The notes beneath the pieces were generated by a model, which saw only the letters and a program-made list of their open reading frames with translations, had not been told where the DNA came from and searched no databases. A stretch of 64,000 nt of DNA, taken from NCBI GenBank assembly GCA_963663395.1, contig OY760226.1, positions 3,224,001-3,288,000 on the forward strand. The letters run 5' to 3'. Origin of the DNA: Azophilus sp963663395 (GTDB lineage Bacteria > Pseudomonadota > Gammaproteobacteria > Pseudomonadales > Azotimanducaceae). Position numbers and translations under genes: made by a program. Shown in pieces: positions 24,558-33,462 of the stretch (position 1 is its first letter; every line of letters begins with the position of its first letter).

Positions 24558-25088
24558 ATGAGTGAGCAAATCCGGAACCGCATCACCGGCAGCCTGTTTC
24601 TGCTGGCCCTGGCAATCATCTTTCTCCCCATGCTTTTTGACGGTGACGGTGTCCCCGGCGTGGAAGTCGAACTCATCGAAACCGACTTCGTGCCGGAAGC
24701 CGTGCAGCGCTTCGAAGACGCAGCTCCGGCCAGCGACTTCGCCGAGCGCGTCGCGGAACTGCGCCAGGAAGTCGACGAGCAGGGCTTCCATCGCGAGACC
24801 GGAACGCGAATCGGCGAACCGGTGCTGAGCGTACCGGACGACGCGACCGACGCATGGGCCGTGCAACTGGCGAGTTTCGCCCTTCAGGAAAACGCCGTTG
24901 ACCTGCGCGACAAGCTCCGCGCCGACGGTTTCGAGGCTTTCGTGACCAGTTACAGGCCACCGGGCGGCGATGTTCTGAACCGAGTGGCCATAGGGCCGGT
25001 CCTCGATGTCTCTCGTGCGGAACGACTCCAGCAGGAGCTTTCCGAACGGTATGAGGTAGAAGCCCGAATCATGGCTTTCGGCAGTTAG
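24558..25088 (+). CDS. SPOR-domain membrane protein (DedD-like)
   Basis: 176 residues. A short cytosolic start (MSEQIRNRITGS) is followed by one membrane segment, LFLLALAIIFLPMLFDGDG, a variable periplasmic linker and a C-terminal SPOR domain (about 95-175) with WAVQLASFALQENAVDLRDK and GDVLNRVAIGPVLDVSRAER. SPOR domains bind denuded peptidoglycan at division sites. Position between folC and cvpA is that of dedD in many gammaproteobacteria. I leave the symbol blank because similarity beyond topology and position is low. Confidence 0.85.
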   Translation: MSEQIRNRITGSLFLLALAIIFLPMLFDGDGVPGVEVELIETDFVPEAVQRFEDAAPASDFAERVAELRQEVDEQGFHRETGTRIGEPVLSVPDDATDAWAVQLASFALQENAVDLRDKLRADGFEAFVTSYRPPGGDVLNRVAIGPVLDVSRAERLQQELSERYEVEARIMAFGS

Positions 25089-25113
25089 TGTCCTGTCCCG
25101 GACTGGCGGCGAG

Positions 25114-25638
25114 ATGTCAAACGTTGCAACCCCCGATATCGTGCTCGTCATCGTAATTCTGCTCTCCGCGGTAATGGGGCTGGCCCGCGGGCTGATCAAG
25201 GAGGTGCTCTCCCTGGTGATCTGGGCAGCCGCACTGGTCGCGGCACTCTATCTCGGCGATGTGGTAGGCGCGCGATTCGGCGCCGATATGGGAGACTCGC
25301 TGCGCAGCGTGCTCGGTTTCGCCGCGGTATTCGTCGCAGTCCTCATTGCCGGCGCCATCGTGCAATGGCTGTTTGCAAAGTTGATCGAAACCACCGGTCT
25401 GACCGGCACCGACCGGTTTCTCGGGTTTCTGTTCGGCAGTGCGCGCGGCATAGTGGTTTGCACCGTCGCGCTGATCGCAATGCGTCCCTTTGTCGAGGAC
25501 GCTCAATGGTGGCAGGAGTCCAGGATCCGCCCGGAACTCGCGAAGATGGAAGAAGGCGTGCTAACGATCATGGGCCAGACCAAAGACCTGATCATGAAGC
25601 AGGACAGCGACGCTCCGACGGCAGGTGAGCCCACCTGA
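25114..25638 (+). CDS. cvpA: CvpA family membrane protein
   Basis: 174 residues with four predicted membrane segments: IVLVIVILLSAVMGLARGLI, VLSLVIWAAALVAALYLGDV, SVLGFAAVFVAVLIAGAIVQ, and RFLGFLFGSARGIVVCTVAL. The SARGIVVC stretch is characteristic of the family. It is named for its role in colicin V production in E. coli; its general role is in envelope homeostasis. The stop shares one base with the purF start, the usual cvpA-purF arrangement. Confidence 0.92.
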   Translation: MSNVATPDIVLVIVILLSAVMGLARGLIKEVLSLVIWAAALVAALYLGDVVGARFGADMGDSLRSVLGFAAVFVAVLIAGAIVQWLFAKLIETTGLTGTDRFLGFLFGSARGIVVCTVALIAMRPFVEDAQWWQESRIRPELAKMEEGVLTIMGQTKDLIMKQDSDAPTAGEPT

Positions 25639-27158
25639 TGTGTGGCATCGTCGGCATCGTCGGTTCGAGCCCGGTCAACCAGGAGATCTACGACGCGCTG
25701 ACCGTCCTCCAGCACCGCGGGCAGGATGCAGCGGGCATGGTCACCAGCGACGGTCACCGGCTGCACCTGCGCAAGGCAATCGGGCTGGTCCACGATGTAT
25801 TCGAGCAACGGCACATCGACCGCCTGGTGGGCAATGTCGGCATCGGTCATGTGCGCTACCCCACCGCCGGCACCTCGAGCTCCGCCGAGGCCCAGCCGAT
25901 GTACGTAAATTCACCCTACGGCGTGACGCTTGCGCACAACGGCAATCTCACGAACGCCGAGAGCCTGCAGGCAGACCTGTTCCGTGAAGACCTGCGCCAC
26001 GTCAACACGACCAGTGATTCCGAAGTCCTGCTCAACGTCTTTGCCCACGAACTGCAGACGACCCATGCCCACGAACCCACCGCCGTAGACGTCTTCAAGG
26101 CCGTTGCCGGCGTACACAAGCGCTGCCGGGGCGCCTACGCGGCGATCGCGATGGTCATAGGCGCCGGCATCGTCGGCTTCCGCGACCCGTTTGGCATTCG
26201 GCCGCTGATTTACGGGCGGCGGCGGAGCCGGCGGGGATACGATTACATGATCGCCTCGGAAAGCGTGGCGCTGGACATGCTCGGCTTCGAAATGATCGCT
26301 GACGTGGCGCCGGGAGAGGCTGTTTTCATCAGCGACAGGGGAGAAATCCACACCCGTGTCTGCGCCGAAGAAACGGCGCTGGTGCCCTGTATTTTCGAGC
26401 ACGTCTACCTGGCGCGCCCCGACTCCATCATCGACGAGGTATCCGTCTACAAGTCGCGGTTACGCATGGGCGAGTATCTCGCAGACGAGATTCTCGCCCG
26501 CTATCCGGATCACGGCATCGACGTGGTCATTCCGGTTCCCGATACCAGCCGCACCTGCGCATTGCCGCTCGCACACCGGCTGAACGTCAAGTACCGGGAA
26601 GGCTTCGTCAAGAATCGCTACATAGGGCGCACCTTCATCATGCCCGGGCAGAACCTGCGCCAGAAGTCCGTGCGCCAGAAGTTCAATACCATCGAACTGG
26701 AATTCCGCGACAAGAACGTCCTGCTCGTCGACGACTCCATCGTGCGGGGGACCACCACCGGGCAGATCATTCAGATGGCCCGGGAAGCCGGCGCCAGGAA
26801 CGTCTTCATGGCATCTGCTTCTCCGGCCATCCGCTATCCCAACGTTTATGGCATCGACATGCCCGCGGCCGGGGAACTGGTGGCCTTCGGCCGTTCGGAC
26901 AGGCAGGTCGGCCGCGTCATCAATGCCGACTGGCTCGTCTACCAGCGTATCGAGGACCTGGTCAGAAGCGCCCGGGAAGGCAACCATTCCATCCCACGCT
27001 TCGACTGTTCGGTATTCGACGGCAAGTACGTTACCGGCGATGTCGATGCCGCCTATCTCAAGCGCCTGTCGAAGCATAGAAGCGATGCCATGAAGCAGCG
27101 CCGTGAAACCGCAATGGAATCCGGCCAGACGGTCATCGAACTGCACAATCAGGCCTGA
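25638..27158 (+). CDS. purF: Amidophosphoribosyltransferase
   Basis: 506 residues. It catalyses the first committed step of purine synthesis, PRPP plus glutamine to phosphoribosylamine. Cys2 in MCGIVGIVGSSPVNQEIYDA is the glutaminase nucleophile, with no propeptide. Other glutaminase motifs are GIGHVRYPTAGTSSSAEAQP and LAHNGNLTNAESLQ. The phosphoribosyltransferase half has the PRPP loop VLLVDDSIVRGTTTGQIIQM and PSPAIRY-like ASASPAIRYPNVYGIDMP. The length fits the E. coli class. It overlaps cvpA and the following gene by one base each. Confidence 0.97.
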   Translation: MCGIVGIVGSSPVNQEIYDALTVLQHRGQDAAGMVTSDGHRLHLRKAIGLVHDVFEQRHIDRLVGNVGIGHVRYPTAGTSSSAEAQPMYVNSPYGVTLAHNGNLTNAESLQADLFREDLRHVNTTSDSEVLLNVFAHELQTTHAHEPTAVDVFKAVAGVHKRCRGAYAAIAMVIGAGIVGFRDPFGIRPLIYGRRRSRRGYDYMIASESVALDMLGFEMIADVAPGEAVFISDRGEIHTRVCAEETALVPCIFEHVYLARPDSIIDEVSVYKSRLRMGEYLADEILARYPDHGIDVVIPVPDTSRTCALPLAHRLNVKYREGFVKNRYIGRTFIMPGQNLRQKSVRQKFNTIELEFRDKNVLLVDDSIVRGTTTGQIIQMAREAGARNVFMASASPAIRYPNVYGIDMPAAGELVAFGRSDRQVGRVINADWLVYQRIEDLVRSAREGNHSIPRFDCSVFDGKYVTGDVDAAYLKRLSKHRSDAMKQRRETAMESGQTVIELHNQA

Positions 27159-27610
27159 TGCGTTACGGGCGGGTCAGTCCCTGTATCGGCGTATGCTCCA
27201 CCACCTACGGAGACCTCGTCTGCCGCGGCTGCAACCGCTTTGCCCACGAGGTGGTGCAGTGGAACGGTTACGATGAAGCCCAGCGTGACGCCATCTGGGG
27301 CCGCCTGGAGGAACTGCGCGACGGTTCCCTCGCCCGTGTCCTGTCCGATGAACGGGTAGGGATACTGTGCGCCACTGCTGAATCCGTGAAAATCCGTGAC
27401 CGCGCCGGCTTGAGCGATACATCGCTCGCGTACGAAGTGCTCAGGCGCCTGGCGATGCGCAGGCTGCCCTTGCCCTGGGTGGAAAGCACAGGAGAAAGCG
27501 ACGGGAAGGGGCCGTCGTCGGCCAGGGAATTCCTGTCGGCCATCAACCGCGAGTTTCACAGCCGCTCCCTGGCCACCTACGAGCGCAGCTACAAGATTCC
27601 GGCGGACTAG
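27158..27610 (+). CDS. DUF1289 domain protein
   Basis: 150 residues; the ATG shares one base with the purF stop. The N-terminal 60 residues are the DUF1289 (YdhL-like) domain, with four cysteines in SPCIGVCSTTYGDLVCRGCN that could bind a metal, followed by RFAHEVVQWNGYDEAQRDAI. The remaining 90 residues have no recognised domain. The biochemical role is not established. Coupling to purF suggests co-expression only. Confidence 0.85.
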   Translation: MRYGRVSPCIGVCSTTYGDLVCRGCNRFAHEVVQWNGYDEAQRDAIWGRLEELRDGSLARVLSDERVGILCATAESVKIRDRAGLSDTSLAYEVLRRLAMRRLPLPWVESTGESDGKGPSSAREFLSAINREFHSRSLATYERSYKIPAD

Positions 27611-27670
27611 TCCAATCGTCGTCGCGCCAGAAGGCATGGCGGGAACCGGCGCGCCCCAGAACCGCAAGCC

Positions 27671-27690
27671 AGGCCGGACCGGACCGGCCT
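27671..27690. terminator. GC-rich hairpin between convergent genes
   Basis: AGGCCGG-ACCGGA-CCGGCCT forms a 7-bp stem in the 92-base gap between the convergent DUF1289 and lpxH genes. There is no T-tract, so a terminator role for either strand is only probable from position. Confidence 0.35.
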
Positions 27691-27702
27691 CAGGGGGCAT
27701 CT

Positions 27703-28425
27703 CTATTCAGGGCGCCGGTAAGGAACGGCCAGGGAGAAGCACTCCAGGTCGAACCGCACGTTCTGCTGGCGCAGCACCCACCCGCAGCGCTCCCAGTTGC
27801 CCAGTACGTAGCGGGTGCCGCCCGGGCTGAGATGAACCGCGGGACGGTGGGTATGTCCATGAATTACCGTCCGTGCCGCCTGTTCCCGCAGCAGGCGGGT
27901 CACCGCCGCCGGAGTCACATCCATGATGTTGTCGGCCTTGTTCTGGCTGGCCGCGGCGCTTGCCGCGCGCATTTCCGCACCGATGCGCCGCCGCTCCTCC
28001 AGCGGGCGCGCCAGCATTTCTTTCCGCCAGGCGTCGGAGCGGACGGTGCGGCGGAATTCGACATAGTCGGTGTCTTCAGTGCAGAGCGCGTCACCGTGGG
28101 TCAGTATCAGGCCGTCCTCGGTGCGATGGGGGTCGTCGATCAGGACAGCGGCGGTACGTGACGCGAAACCGGGTCCCCACAGAAAATCCCGGTTGCCGGC
28201 CATGAGCAGCACTCGGGCGCCCCCGGCAGCTTCCCTAAGTACGGAACAGGCCCGCTCGGCCAGATCGGAGTCGTCGTCGTCGCCGATCCATGCCTCGAAA
28301 AGATCGCCCAGAATGAAAATTTCATCGGCCCAGCCTGTTTCGCTGGCAATGCACTCGCTGAAGCGCGCAAACGCAACGCCCTGCGCGGAGTCAAGGTGCA
28401 GGTCGGAGAGGAAGATGCGGTTCAT
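27703..28425 (-). CDS. lpxH: UDP-2,3-diacylglucosamine diphosphatase
   Basis: 240 residues. It removes UMP from UDP-2,3-diacylglucosamine in lipid A synthesis at the inner face of the membrane. The metallophosphatase motifs appear in order: FLSDLHLD (residues 5-12), ILGDLFEAWIGDDD, MAGNRDFLWG, LTHGDALCTEDTDY and VIHGHTHRPAVH. The length matches LpxH. It is followed on the same strand, after the folD region, by no further gene, and it converges with DUF1289. Confidence 0.95.
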   Translation of the reverse strand: MNRIFLSDLHLDSAQGVAFARFSECIASETGWADEIFILGDLFEAWIGDDDDSDLAERACSVLREAAGGARVLLMAGNRDFLWGPGFASRTAAVLIDDPHRTEDGLILTHGDALCTEDTDYVEFRRTVRSDAWRKEMLARPLEERRRIGAEMRAASAAASQNKADNIMDVTPAAVTRLLREQAARTVIHGHTHRPAVHLSPGGTRYVLGNWERCGWVLRQQNVRFDLECFSLAVPYRRPE

Positions 28426-28479
28426 GGTCCCTGCCGGCGGGGCGGGCTGATCCCTGGCGCGCGGGCACGTTGGGCTTGC

Positions 28480-29328
28480 TCAGGCCTGGCCGGCCGATAC
28501 AAGCGTATTCTGCAGCAGTGCCAGCCGCGTCATCGGCCCCACGCCGCCTGGAACGGGGGTAATCCAGGCTGCCCGCTCCCGGACTTCCTCGAACGCCACA
28601 TCACCGTTCAGCTTGCCGTTCTCGCCGCGCGTGAAGCCGACGTCGATCACCACGGCCCCCGGTTTCACCCAGTCTCCCCTGACCAGGTCGGGCACGCCGG
28701 CGGCGGCGATGAGGATATCGGCTTCCCGGGCCTTGGCCGCGGTATCGATGGTGAACTTGTGCGCGGTGGTCACCGTACAGCCCACCCGCAGCAACTCCAG
28801 GCCCATGGGCCGTCCCAGATGGTTGGAGGCCCCGATGACGGTGGCTTCCGCACCCTTGTACTCGATCCCGGTGCGGTCGAGAAGCTGCATGATGCCCTTC
28901 GGCGTGCAGGACCGCAGCGCGGGACGGCGCAGTGCGAGGCGACCGATGTTATAGGGGTGAAAACCGTCGATGTCTTTCGCCGGGTCGATGCGGTCGATGA
29001 TTCGATCTGCATCGATGTGGGCCGGCAGGGGAAGCTGCACAAGAATTCCATCGATGCTGGGGTCGAGGTTGAGCGCCGCCACGCGGCTCTCCAGATCCTG
29101 CTGGGTCACGTTCGCGGAGACGTGCTGCACGACGGAGTGAAAGCCTACCTGGTCGCAGTCGCGCCGCTTGGCGTTGACATAAACGACAGAGCCGGGGTCA
29201 TTGCCCACCAGGATGACCGCGAGCCCGGGCGGACGGTTGCCGGCGGCGACCGACGCCGCGACCGTTTCCCGCATCTCGTCTCTCAATTCACGGGCGATCC
29301 CAGCCCCGTCGAGTATCCTGGCAACCAT
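28480..29328 (-). CDS. folD: Methylenetetrahydrofolate dehydrogenase / cyclohydrolase
   Basis: 282 residues from the ATG at 29328, which gives the family start MVARILDGAGIARELRDEMR; a longer frame upstream adds 21 unrelated residues. FolD interconverts methylene-, methenyl- and 10-formyl-tetrahydrofolate. The catalytic lysine lies in SVVYVNAKRRDCDQVGF, the NADP-binding loop in VIGASNHLGRPMGLELL, and the C-terminal signature is TPVPGGVGPMTRLALL. Lysine and dinucleotide motifs are intact. It is upstream of lpxH on the same strand, 54 bases apart. Confidence 0.96.
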   Translation of the reverse strand: MVARILDGAGIARELRDEMRETVAASVAAGNRPPGLAVILVGNDPGSVVYVNAKRRDCDQVGFHSVVQHVSANVTQQDLESRVAALNLDPSIDGILVQLPLPAHIDADRIIDRIDPAKDIDGFHPYNIGRLALRRPALRSCTPKGIMQLLDRTGIEYKGAEATVIGASNHLGRPMGLELLRVGCTVTTAHKFTIDTAAKAREADILIAAAGVPDLVRGDWVKPGAVVIDVGFTRGENGKLNGDVAFEEVRERAAWITPVPGGVGPMTRLALLQNTLVSAGQA

Positions 29329-29510
29329 GGCACCCCCGAAAACGCGCATTCTAGCGTGCCTTGGGCAGCAGCGATCCAGATTTCCAGCCATCGGCTGTCG
29401 TCCTGGATTGGAAACAGGTCGGTCTCCGAACCCCGCCCGGCAGTCAGCGGCACGTTGCCGCGAAGCTGCCGCAGGTCGGGCAAGGCCATGAATTTTCTGT
29501 TCATCCAGGT

Positions 29511-29539
29511 TTGACGGTCGAAACAGCCGCCAGTATCAT
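29511..29539 (+). promoter_or_regulatory. Promoter of the tRNA cluster
   Basis: TTGACG (29511-29516) and TATCAT (29534-29539) are separated by exactly 17 bases, about 58 bases before the first tRNA. This is a near-consensus sigma-70 promoter in the 269-base gap between the divergent folD gene and the tRNAs. Confidence 0.7.
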
Positions 29540-29597
29540 CCGCCCGCCGCCGGCAGGGCGGGCTAATGGAGCCTGCGCCGCTGGCTGGCAGATCGGC

Positions 29598-29674
<77 letters not shown>

Positions 29675-29746
29675 GATTGAACCAGGCGAGCGTGGTGCCG
29701 GCCAAAGCCGGCGGAAACGCTGCCTGAAAGGCAAGCGGCCGCTATT

Positions 29747-29823
<77 letters not shown>

Positions 29824-29845
29824 ACAGGCCGGCAGCCAGACTGAC

Positions 29846-29922
29846 GGTGGACGTAGCTCAGCCGGTAGAGCTCCGGGTTGTGGTCCCGGCGGTCGTGGGT
29901 TCGAACCCCATCGTCCACCCCA
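29846..29922 (+). tRNA. tRNA-His (GTG)
   Basis: The anticodon loop GTTGTGGTC has GTG. The extra G at position -1 (29846) pairs with C73, giving the 8-bp acceptor stem GGTGGACG/CGTCCACC that is specific to tRNA-His; CCA is encoded. The T-loop is GTTCGAACC. Confidence 0.95.
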
Positions 29923-29949
29923 ATCAACCGCGATGGCCGGAAAACAAAC

Positions 29950-30043
29950 GGGGCCCTGCCCCGACTCGACGAGAAAACAGTGACCGGGTGCAAACTTAAC
30001 TCGCTTGACAAGCCGATCCGCGAAATCCGCGAATAAGAGGTCC
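29950..30043 (+). repeat. Leader repeat copy A, upstream of tig
   Basis: This stretch ends in AAGAGGTCC five bases before the tig ATG. It aligns along its length with 58249-58333, which ends AAGAGGTCT just before the DUF465 GTG. Shared segments include CCGGGTGCAA, CTTGACAA or TTCGACAA, and GATCCGC. Copy A has an 11-base insertion after GATCCGC. It contains TTGACA (30005-30010), but no -10 box at a good distance, so a promoter role is uncertain. It includes the tig ribosome-binding site. Confidence 0.6.
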
Positions 30044-30047
30044 GGCC

Positions 30048-31409
30048 ATGCAGGTATCAGTGGAAAAGACCTCGGACCTCGAGCGGCGCCTGACCATAGT
30101 CGTTCCCTCAGAACAGTTCGAGGATCAGGTTTCCTCGCGGCTCACGCAGACGCGCGGCCAGGTTCGCCTGCCCGGCTTCCGGCCCGGCAAGGTTCCCATG
30201 AAGGAAGTGCGCCGCCGTTTCGGCGCCGCCGCCCGGGCAGAGACCGCCAGCGACGTCATGCGGGCAAGTTTCAGCGAAGCCGTGCAACGAGAAGCGCTGT
30301 CGCCCGCGGGTTCGCCGACGCTGCAGGTGGTCAAGCTCGACCCGGGCGACGATTTCGAGTTCACGGCCACCTTCGAGGTTTTCCCCCCGGTTGAGCTGGC
30401 CGATTTCTCCAACCTGGAGATCAAGCAGCCGACCTGCGAGATCACCGGCGACGACATCGATGACATGGTGCAGCGACTGCGCGAGCAGCGCCAGGAGTGG
30501 GACGAGGTAGAGCGGGGCGCCGAAGAGGGCGACCTGGTCACGGTCGACTTCGAGGGCCTGCTCGACGGCGAGCCATTTGAGGGCAACAAGGCGGAGGCCG
30601 CTGTTTTCGAACTCGGTTCCGGGCGCATGATCGAGGATTTCGATCAGGCGGTCCGGGGTATGGCGGCGGGGGATACCAAAGAGTTCCCGGCAGATTTTCC
30701 CGAGGATTACCACAGCGATGAACTGGCCGGAAAGACCGTGCACTTCACGGCGACGGTAAACGTCGTGCAGGAGCCCCGGTTACCCGAAATAGACGAGGAG
30801 TTCATCCGCGCATTCGGCGTGGAGGACGGTGACATGGAAGCCTTTCGCGAGGAAGTCGCCGGCAACATGCGCCGTGAACTCGACGGTGCGATCCGGGGGC
30901 AGGTCAAGCGCCGGGTCATGGACCAACTGGTGGAAAACCACGACGTTCAGCTCCCCCACGCACTTGTCCACCATGAAATTCACGCCCTCAAGGACCGGAT
31001 GCTGCAGCGTGTGCCGGAAGCGGAGCGCAAGGGGGTATCGCTACCGGACGATCTGTTCCGGGAGCAGGCCGAACGGCAGGTCGCCGTGGGCCTGATCACT
31101 CGGGAAATCGTTCGCCAGCACGAGCTGACGGCAGATGCAGAAAAGATGAGGGCGCGGATCGAGGAACTTGCCGAACCCTACGCCGACAAGGATCAGGTGG
31201 TCGCCTGGTACTATCAGAACGAGGAACAGCTCGCGGGCGTAGAAATGGCCGTGCTCGAGGACAGCGTCGTCGAGACCGTGCTCGAGGCGGCCCAGGTGAG
31301 TTTGCAGGAACGGTCCTATGCCGACATCATTGCCGGCAAGATGCTGGAAGACAACGAATCCGACGAGGAGGGCGCGGCCGACCCGCCGTCCGATGAACCT
31401 GCGGGCTGA
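30048..31409 (+). CDS. tig: Trigger factor, ribosome-associated chaperone and prolyl isomerase
   Basis: 453 residues. The N-terminal ribosome-binding domain has the signature GFRPGKVPMKEVRRRFG (the GFRxGxxP motif). A central FKBP-type isomerase domain (about 150-245) includes GDLVTVDFEGLLDGEPFEGN and FPEDYHSDELAGKTVHFTAT. A C-terminal helical arm domain is followed by an acidic tail (EDNESDEEGAADPPSDE). It binds nascent chains at the ribosome exit. It is about 20 residues longer than the E. coli protein because of the tail. clpP follows after 52 bases, the standard order. Confidence 0.97.
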   Translation: MQVSVEKTSDLERRLTIVVPSEQFEDQVSSRLTQTRGQVRLPGFRPGKVPMKEVRRRFGAAARAETASDVMRASFSEAVQREALSPAGSPTLQVVKLDPGDDFEFTATFEVFPPVELADFSNLEIKQPTCEITGDDIDDMVQRLREQRQEWDEVERGAEEGDLVTVDFEGLLDGEPFEGNKAEAAVFELGSGRMIEDFDQAVRGMAAGDTKEFPADFPEDYHSDELAGKTVHFTATVNVVQEPRLPEIDEEFIRAFGVEDGDMEAFREEVAGNMRRELDGAIRGQVKRRVMDQLVENHDVQLPHALVHHEIHALKDRMLQRVPEAERKGVSLPDDLFREQAERQVAVGLITREIVRQHELTADAEKMRARIEELAEPYADKDQVVAWYYQNEEQLAGVEMAVLEDSVVETVLEAAQVSLQERSYADIIAGKMLEDNESDEEGAADPPSDEPAG

Positions 31410-31461
31410 CCGGCAGCAGGATGCCGGCCTCGCAATGCCATTTGAAGGAGTTTGAAGCAGA

Positions 31462-32091
31462 ATGAAAGAGACCAGCGCACTGGGACTGGTGCCCATGGTG
31501 GTCGAACAGTCGTCGCGCGGCGAGCGTGCCTACGACATCTATTCCCGCCTGTTGAAGGACCGCATCGTGTTCGTGGTAGGGCCGGTGGAAGACCAGGTGG
31601 CCAACCTGGTCATCGCGCAGATCCTGTACCTGGAGTCGGAGAACCCGGACAAGGACATCCACATGTACATCAACTGCCCCGGCGGGGCCGTGACGTCCGG
31701 GATGGCCATCTACGACACGATGCAGTTCGTGCGCTGCAACGTCAGCACCCTGTGCATCGGCCAGGCGGCCAGCATGGGCGCCTTCCTGCTCGCCGCGGGC
31801 GAGCCTGGCAAGCGCTATGCGCTGCCCAACTCCCGCATGATGATCCACCAGCCGGCGATGGGCGGGGCCCGGGGGGTTGCCGCCGATATCGAGATCCAGG
31901 CGAAAGAGATCCTGCACATGCGCGAGCGCCTGAATCAACTGCTCGCCCAGCACACCGGTCAGCCGGTGGAGCGTATCAGGGCCGATTCCGACCGCGACTT
32001 CTGGATGAGCCCGGATGATGCGGAACAATACGGCCTGGTCGACCGGGTTCAGCAGGCGCGCAAATCGCTGCCCGCCGTGGTCGGACAGTAG
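31462..32091 (+). CDS. clpP: ATP-dependent Clp protease proteolytic subunit
   Basis: 209 residues. The catalytic triad is Ser104 (GQAASMGAFLL), His129 (MMIHQPAMGG) and Asp179 (ADSDRDFWMS). The N-terminus ALGLVPMVVEQSSRGERAYD is typical, with a short pro-sequence. It forms the tetradecameric chamber served by ClpX, the next gene. AAGGAG is 11 bases upstream. Confidence 0.98.
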   Translation: MKETSALGLVPMVVEQSSRGERAYDIYSRLLKDRIVFVVGPVEDQVANLVIAQILYLESENPDKDIHMYINCPGGAVTSGMAIYDTMQFVRCNVSTLCIGQAASMGAFLLAAGEPGKRYALPNSRMMIHQPAMGGARGVAADIEIQAKEILHMRERLNQLLAQHTGQPVERIRADSDRDFWMSPDDAEQYGLVDRVQQARKSLPAVVGQ

Positions 32092-32171
32092 GCCGGGAAG
32101 CGCGGGCTAGGCTTGAAAAATCCCCGGATAAACCGCAAGGTTAAAGATGACGGAATCCTGTCGAGGTAAGC

Positions 32172-33452
32172 ATGGCTGACGAAGGCGGTAGGCGAGGCGA
32201 CTCCACCAAGCTCCTTTATTGCTCCTTCTGCGGCAAGAGCCAGCACGAGGTACGCAAGCTCATTGCGGGGCCGTCCGTGTTCATCTGTGACGAGTGCGTG
32301 GAACTCTGCAACGACATCATCCGCGAGGAGGTCTCGGAGGGCGCGCAGAGCGGCGATGGCGACAAGCTCCCCGTTCCCGCCGAAATCAACGGCATTCTCG
32401 ATGAGTACGTCATCGGCCAGGAACACGCCAAGAAGGTCCTCTCGGTCGCGGTCTACAACCATTACAAGCGGTTGAACTACTCCGGCAAGAAAGACGACGT
32501 CGAGCTTTCCAAGTCGAACATCCTGCTGATCGGCCCCACCGGCTGCGGCAAGACGCTGCTCGCGGAAACGCTCGCGAGACTGCTCGACGTGCCGTTCACC
32601 ATTGCCGATGCGACGACGCTCACCGAAGCCGGGTACGTCGGCGAAGATGTCGAGAACATCATTCAGAAGCTCCTGCAGAAGTGCGACTACGATGTGGAAC
32701 GGGCCCAGGTGGGCATCGTCTACATCGACGAGATCGACAAGATCTCGCGCAAGTCCGACAACCCCTCCATTACCCGAGACGTATCCGGAGAAGGCGTTCA
32801 GCAGGCCCTCCTGAAACTGATCGAGGGCACCATCGCCTCCGTGCCGCCCCAGGGCGGGCGCAAGCACCCGCAGCAGGAATTCCTGCAGGTGGATACCTCG
32901 AATATCCTGTTCATCTGCGGGGGCGCTTTCGCGGGCCTCGACAAGGTGATCCTCGAGCGCTCCGACAAGTCCGGCATCGGCTTCGGCGCGGAGGTGAGAG
33001 GCGAGGAGTCCCGCAAGCAGATCGGGGCGACCCTGCGCCTAGTCGAGCCCGAAGACCTCATCCGTTACGGGCTGATCCCCGAGTTCGTCGGCCGCTTGCC
33101 CGTGGTTGCCACCCTCGAGGAACTCGACATCCATGCGCTGATGCGAATTCTCACCGAGCCCAGGAATTCTCTCACCAAGCAGTACGCGAAGCTCTTCGAG
33201 ATGGAAGGCGTCGAGGTGGACTTTCGCGAGGACGCCCTGAAAGCCGTCGCGCAACGGGCCATGGAACGCAAGACCGGCGCCCGGGGGCTGCGCTCCATTC
33301 TCGAAGCCGTGCTGCTCGACACCATGTACGACCTGCCGTCATCCGAGCCCATCGCCAAGGTGGTGATCGATGCAAGCGTGATCACGGGCGAAAGCAAACC
33401 CATGCTCATGTACGAAAACCGGGACAAGGTCGCCGCCGCGCCGGAAGACTGA
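32172..33452 (+). CDS. clpX: ATP-dependent Clp protease ATP-binding subunit ClpX
   Basis: 426 residues. The N-terminal zinc-binding domain has four Cys (YCSFCGKSQHEVRKL and VFICDECVELCND). The AAA+ module has Walker A LLIGPTGCGKTLLAETLARL, Walker B GIVYIDEIDKISRK, the pore loop GYVGEDVEN and the arginine-finger region. The ClpP-docking loop contains IGF (KSGIGFGAEVRG). It unfolds substrates for ClpP. The 80-base gap upstream holds CTTGAAA, which resembles a heat-shock -35 box, but I cannot match a -10. An inverted-repeat element begins 11 bases after the stop. Confidence 0.98.
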   Translation: MADEGGRRGDSTKLLYCSFCGKSQHEVRKLIAGPSVFICDECVELCNDIIREEVSEGAQSGDGDKLPVPAEINGILDEYVIGQEHAKKVLSVAVYNHYKRLNYSGKKDDVELSKSNILLIGPTGCGKTLLAETLARLLDVPFTIADATTLTEAGYVGEDVENIIQKLLQKCDYDVERAQVGIVYIDEIDKISRKSDNPSITRDVSGEGVQQALLKLIEGTIASVPPQGGRKHPQQEFLQVDTSNILFICGGAFAGLDKVILERSDKSGIGFGAEVRGEESRKQIGATLRLVEPEDLIRYGLIPEFVGRLPVVATLEELDIHALMRILTEPRNSLTKQYAKLFEMEGVEVDFREDALKAVAQRAMERKTGARGLRSILEAVLLDTMYDLPSSEPIAKVVIDASVITGESKPMLMYENRDKVAAAPED

Positions 33453-33462
33453 GTGCTGCTCA

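Noticed and set aside
32092..32171. Heat-shock (sigma-32) promoter before clpX
   Set aside because: CTTGAAA is present, but no matching -10 element lies at a suitable distance, so it is not listed as a promoter.
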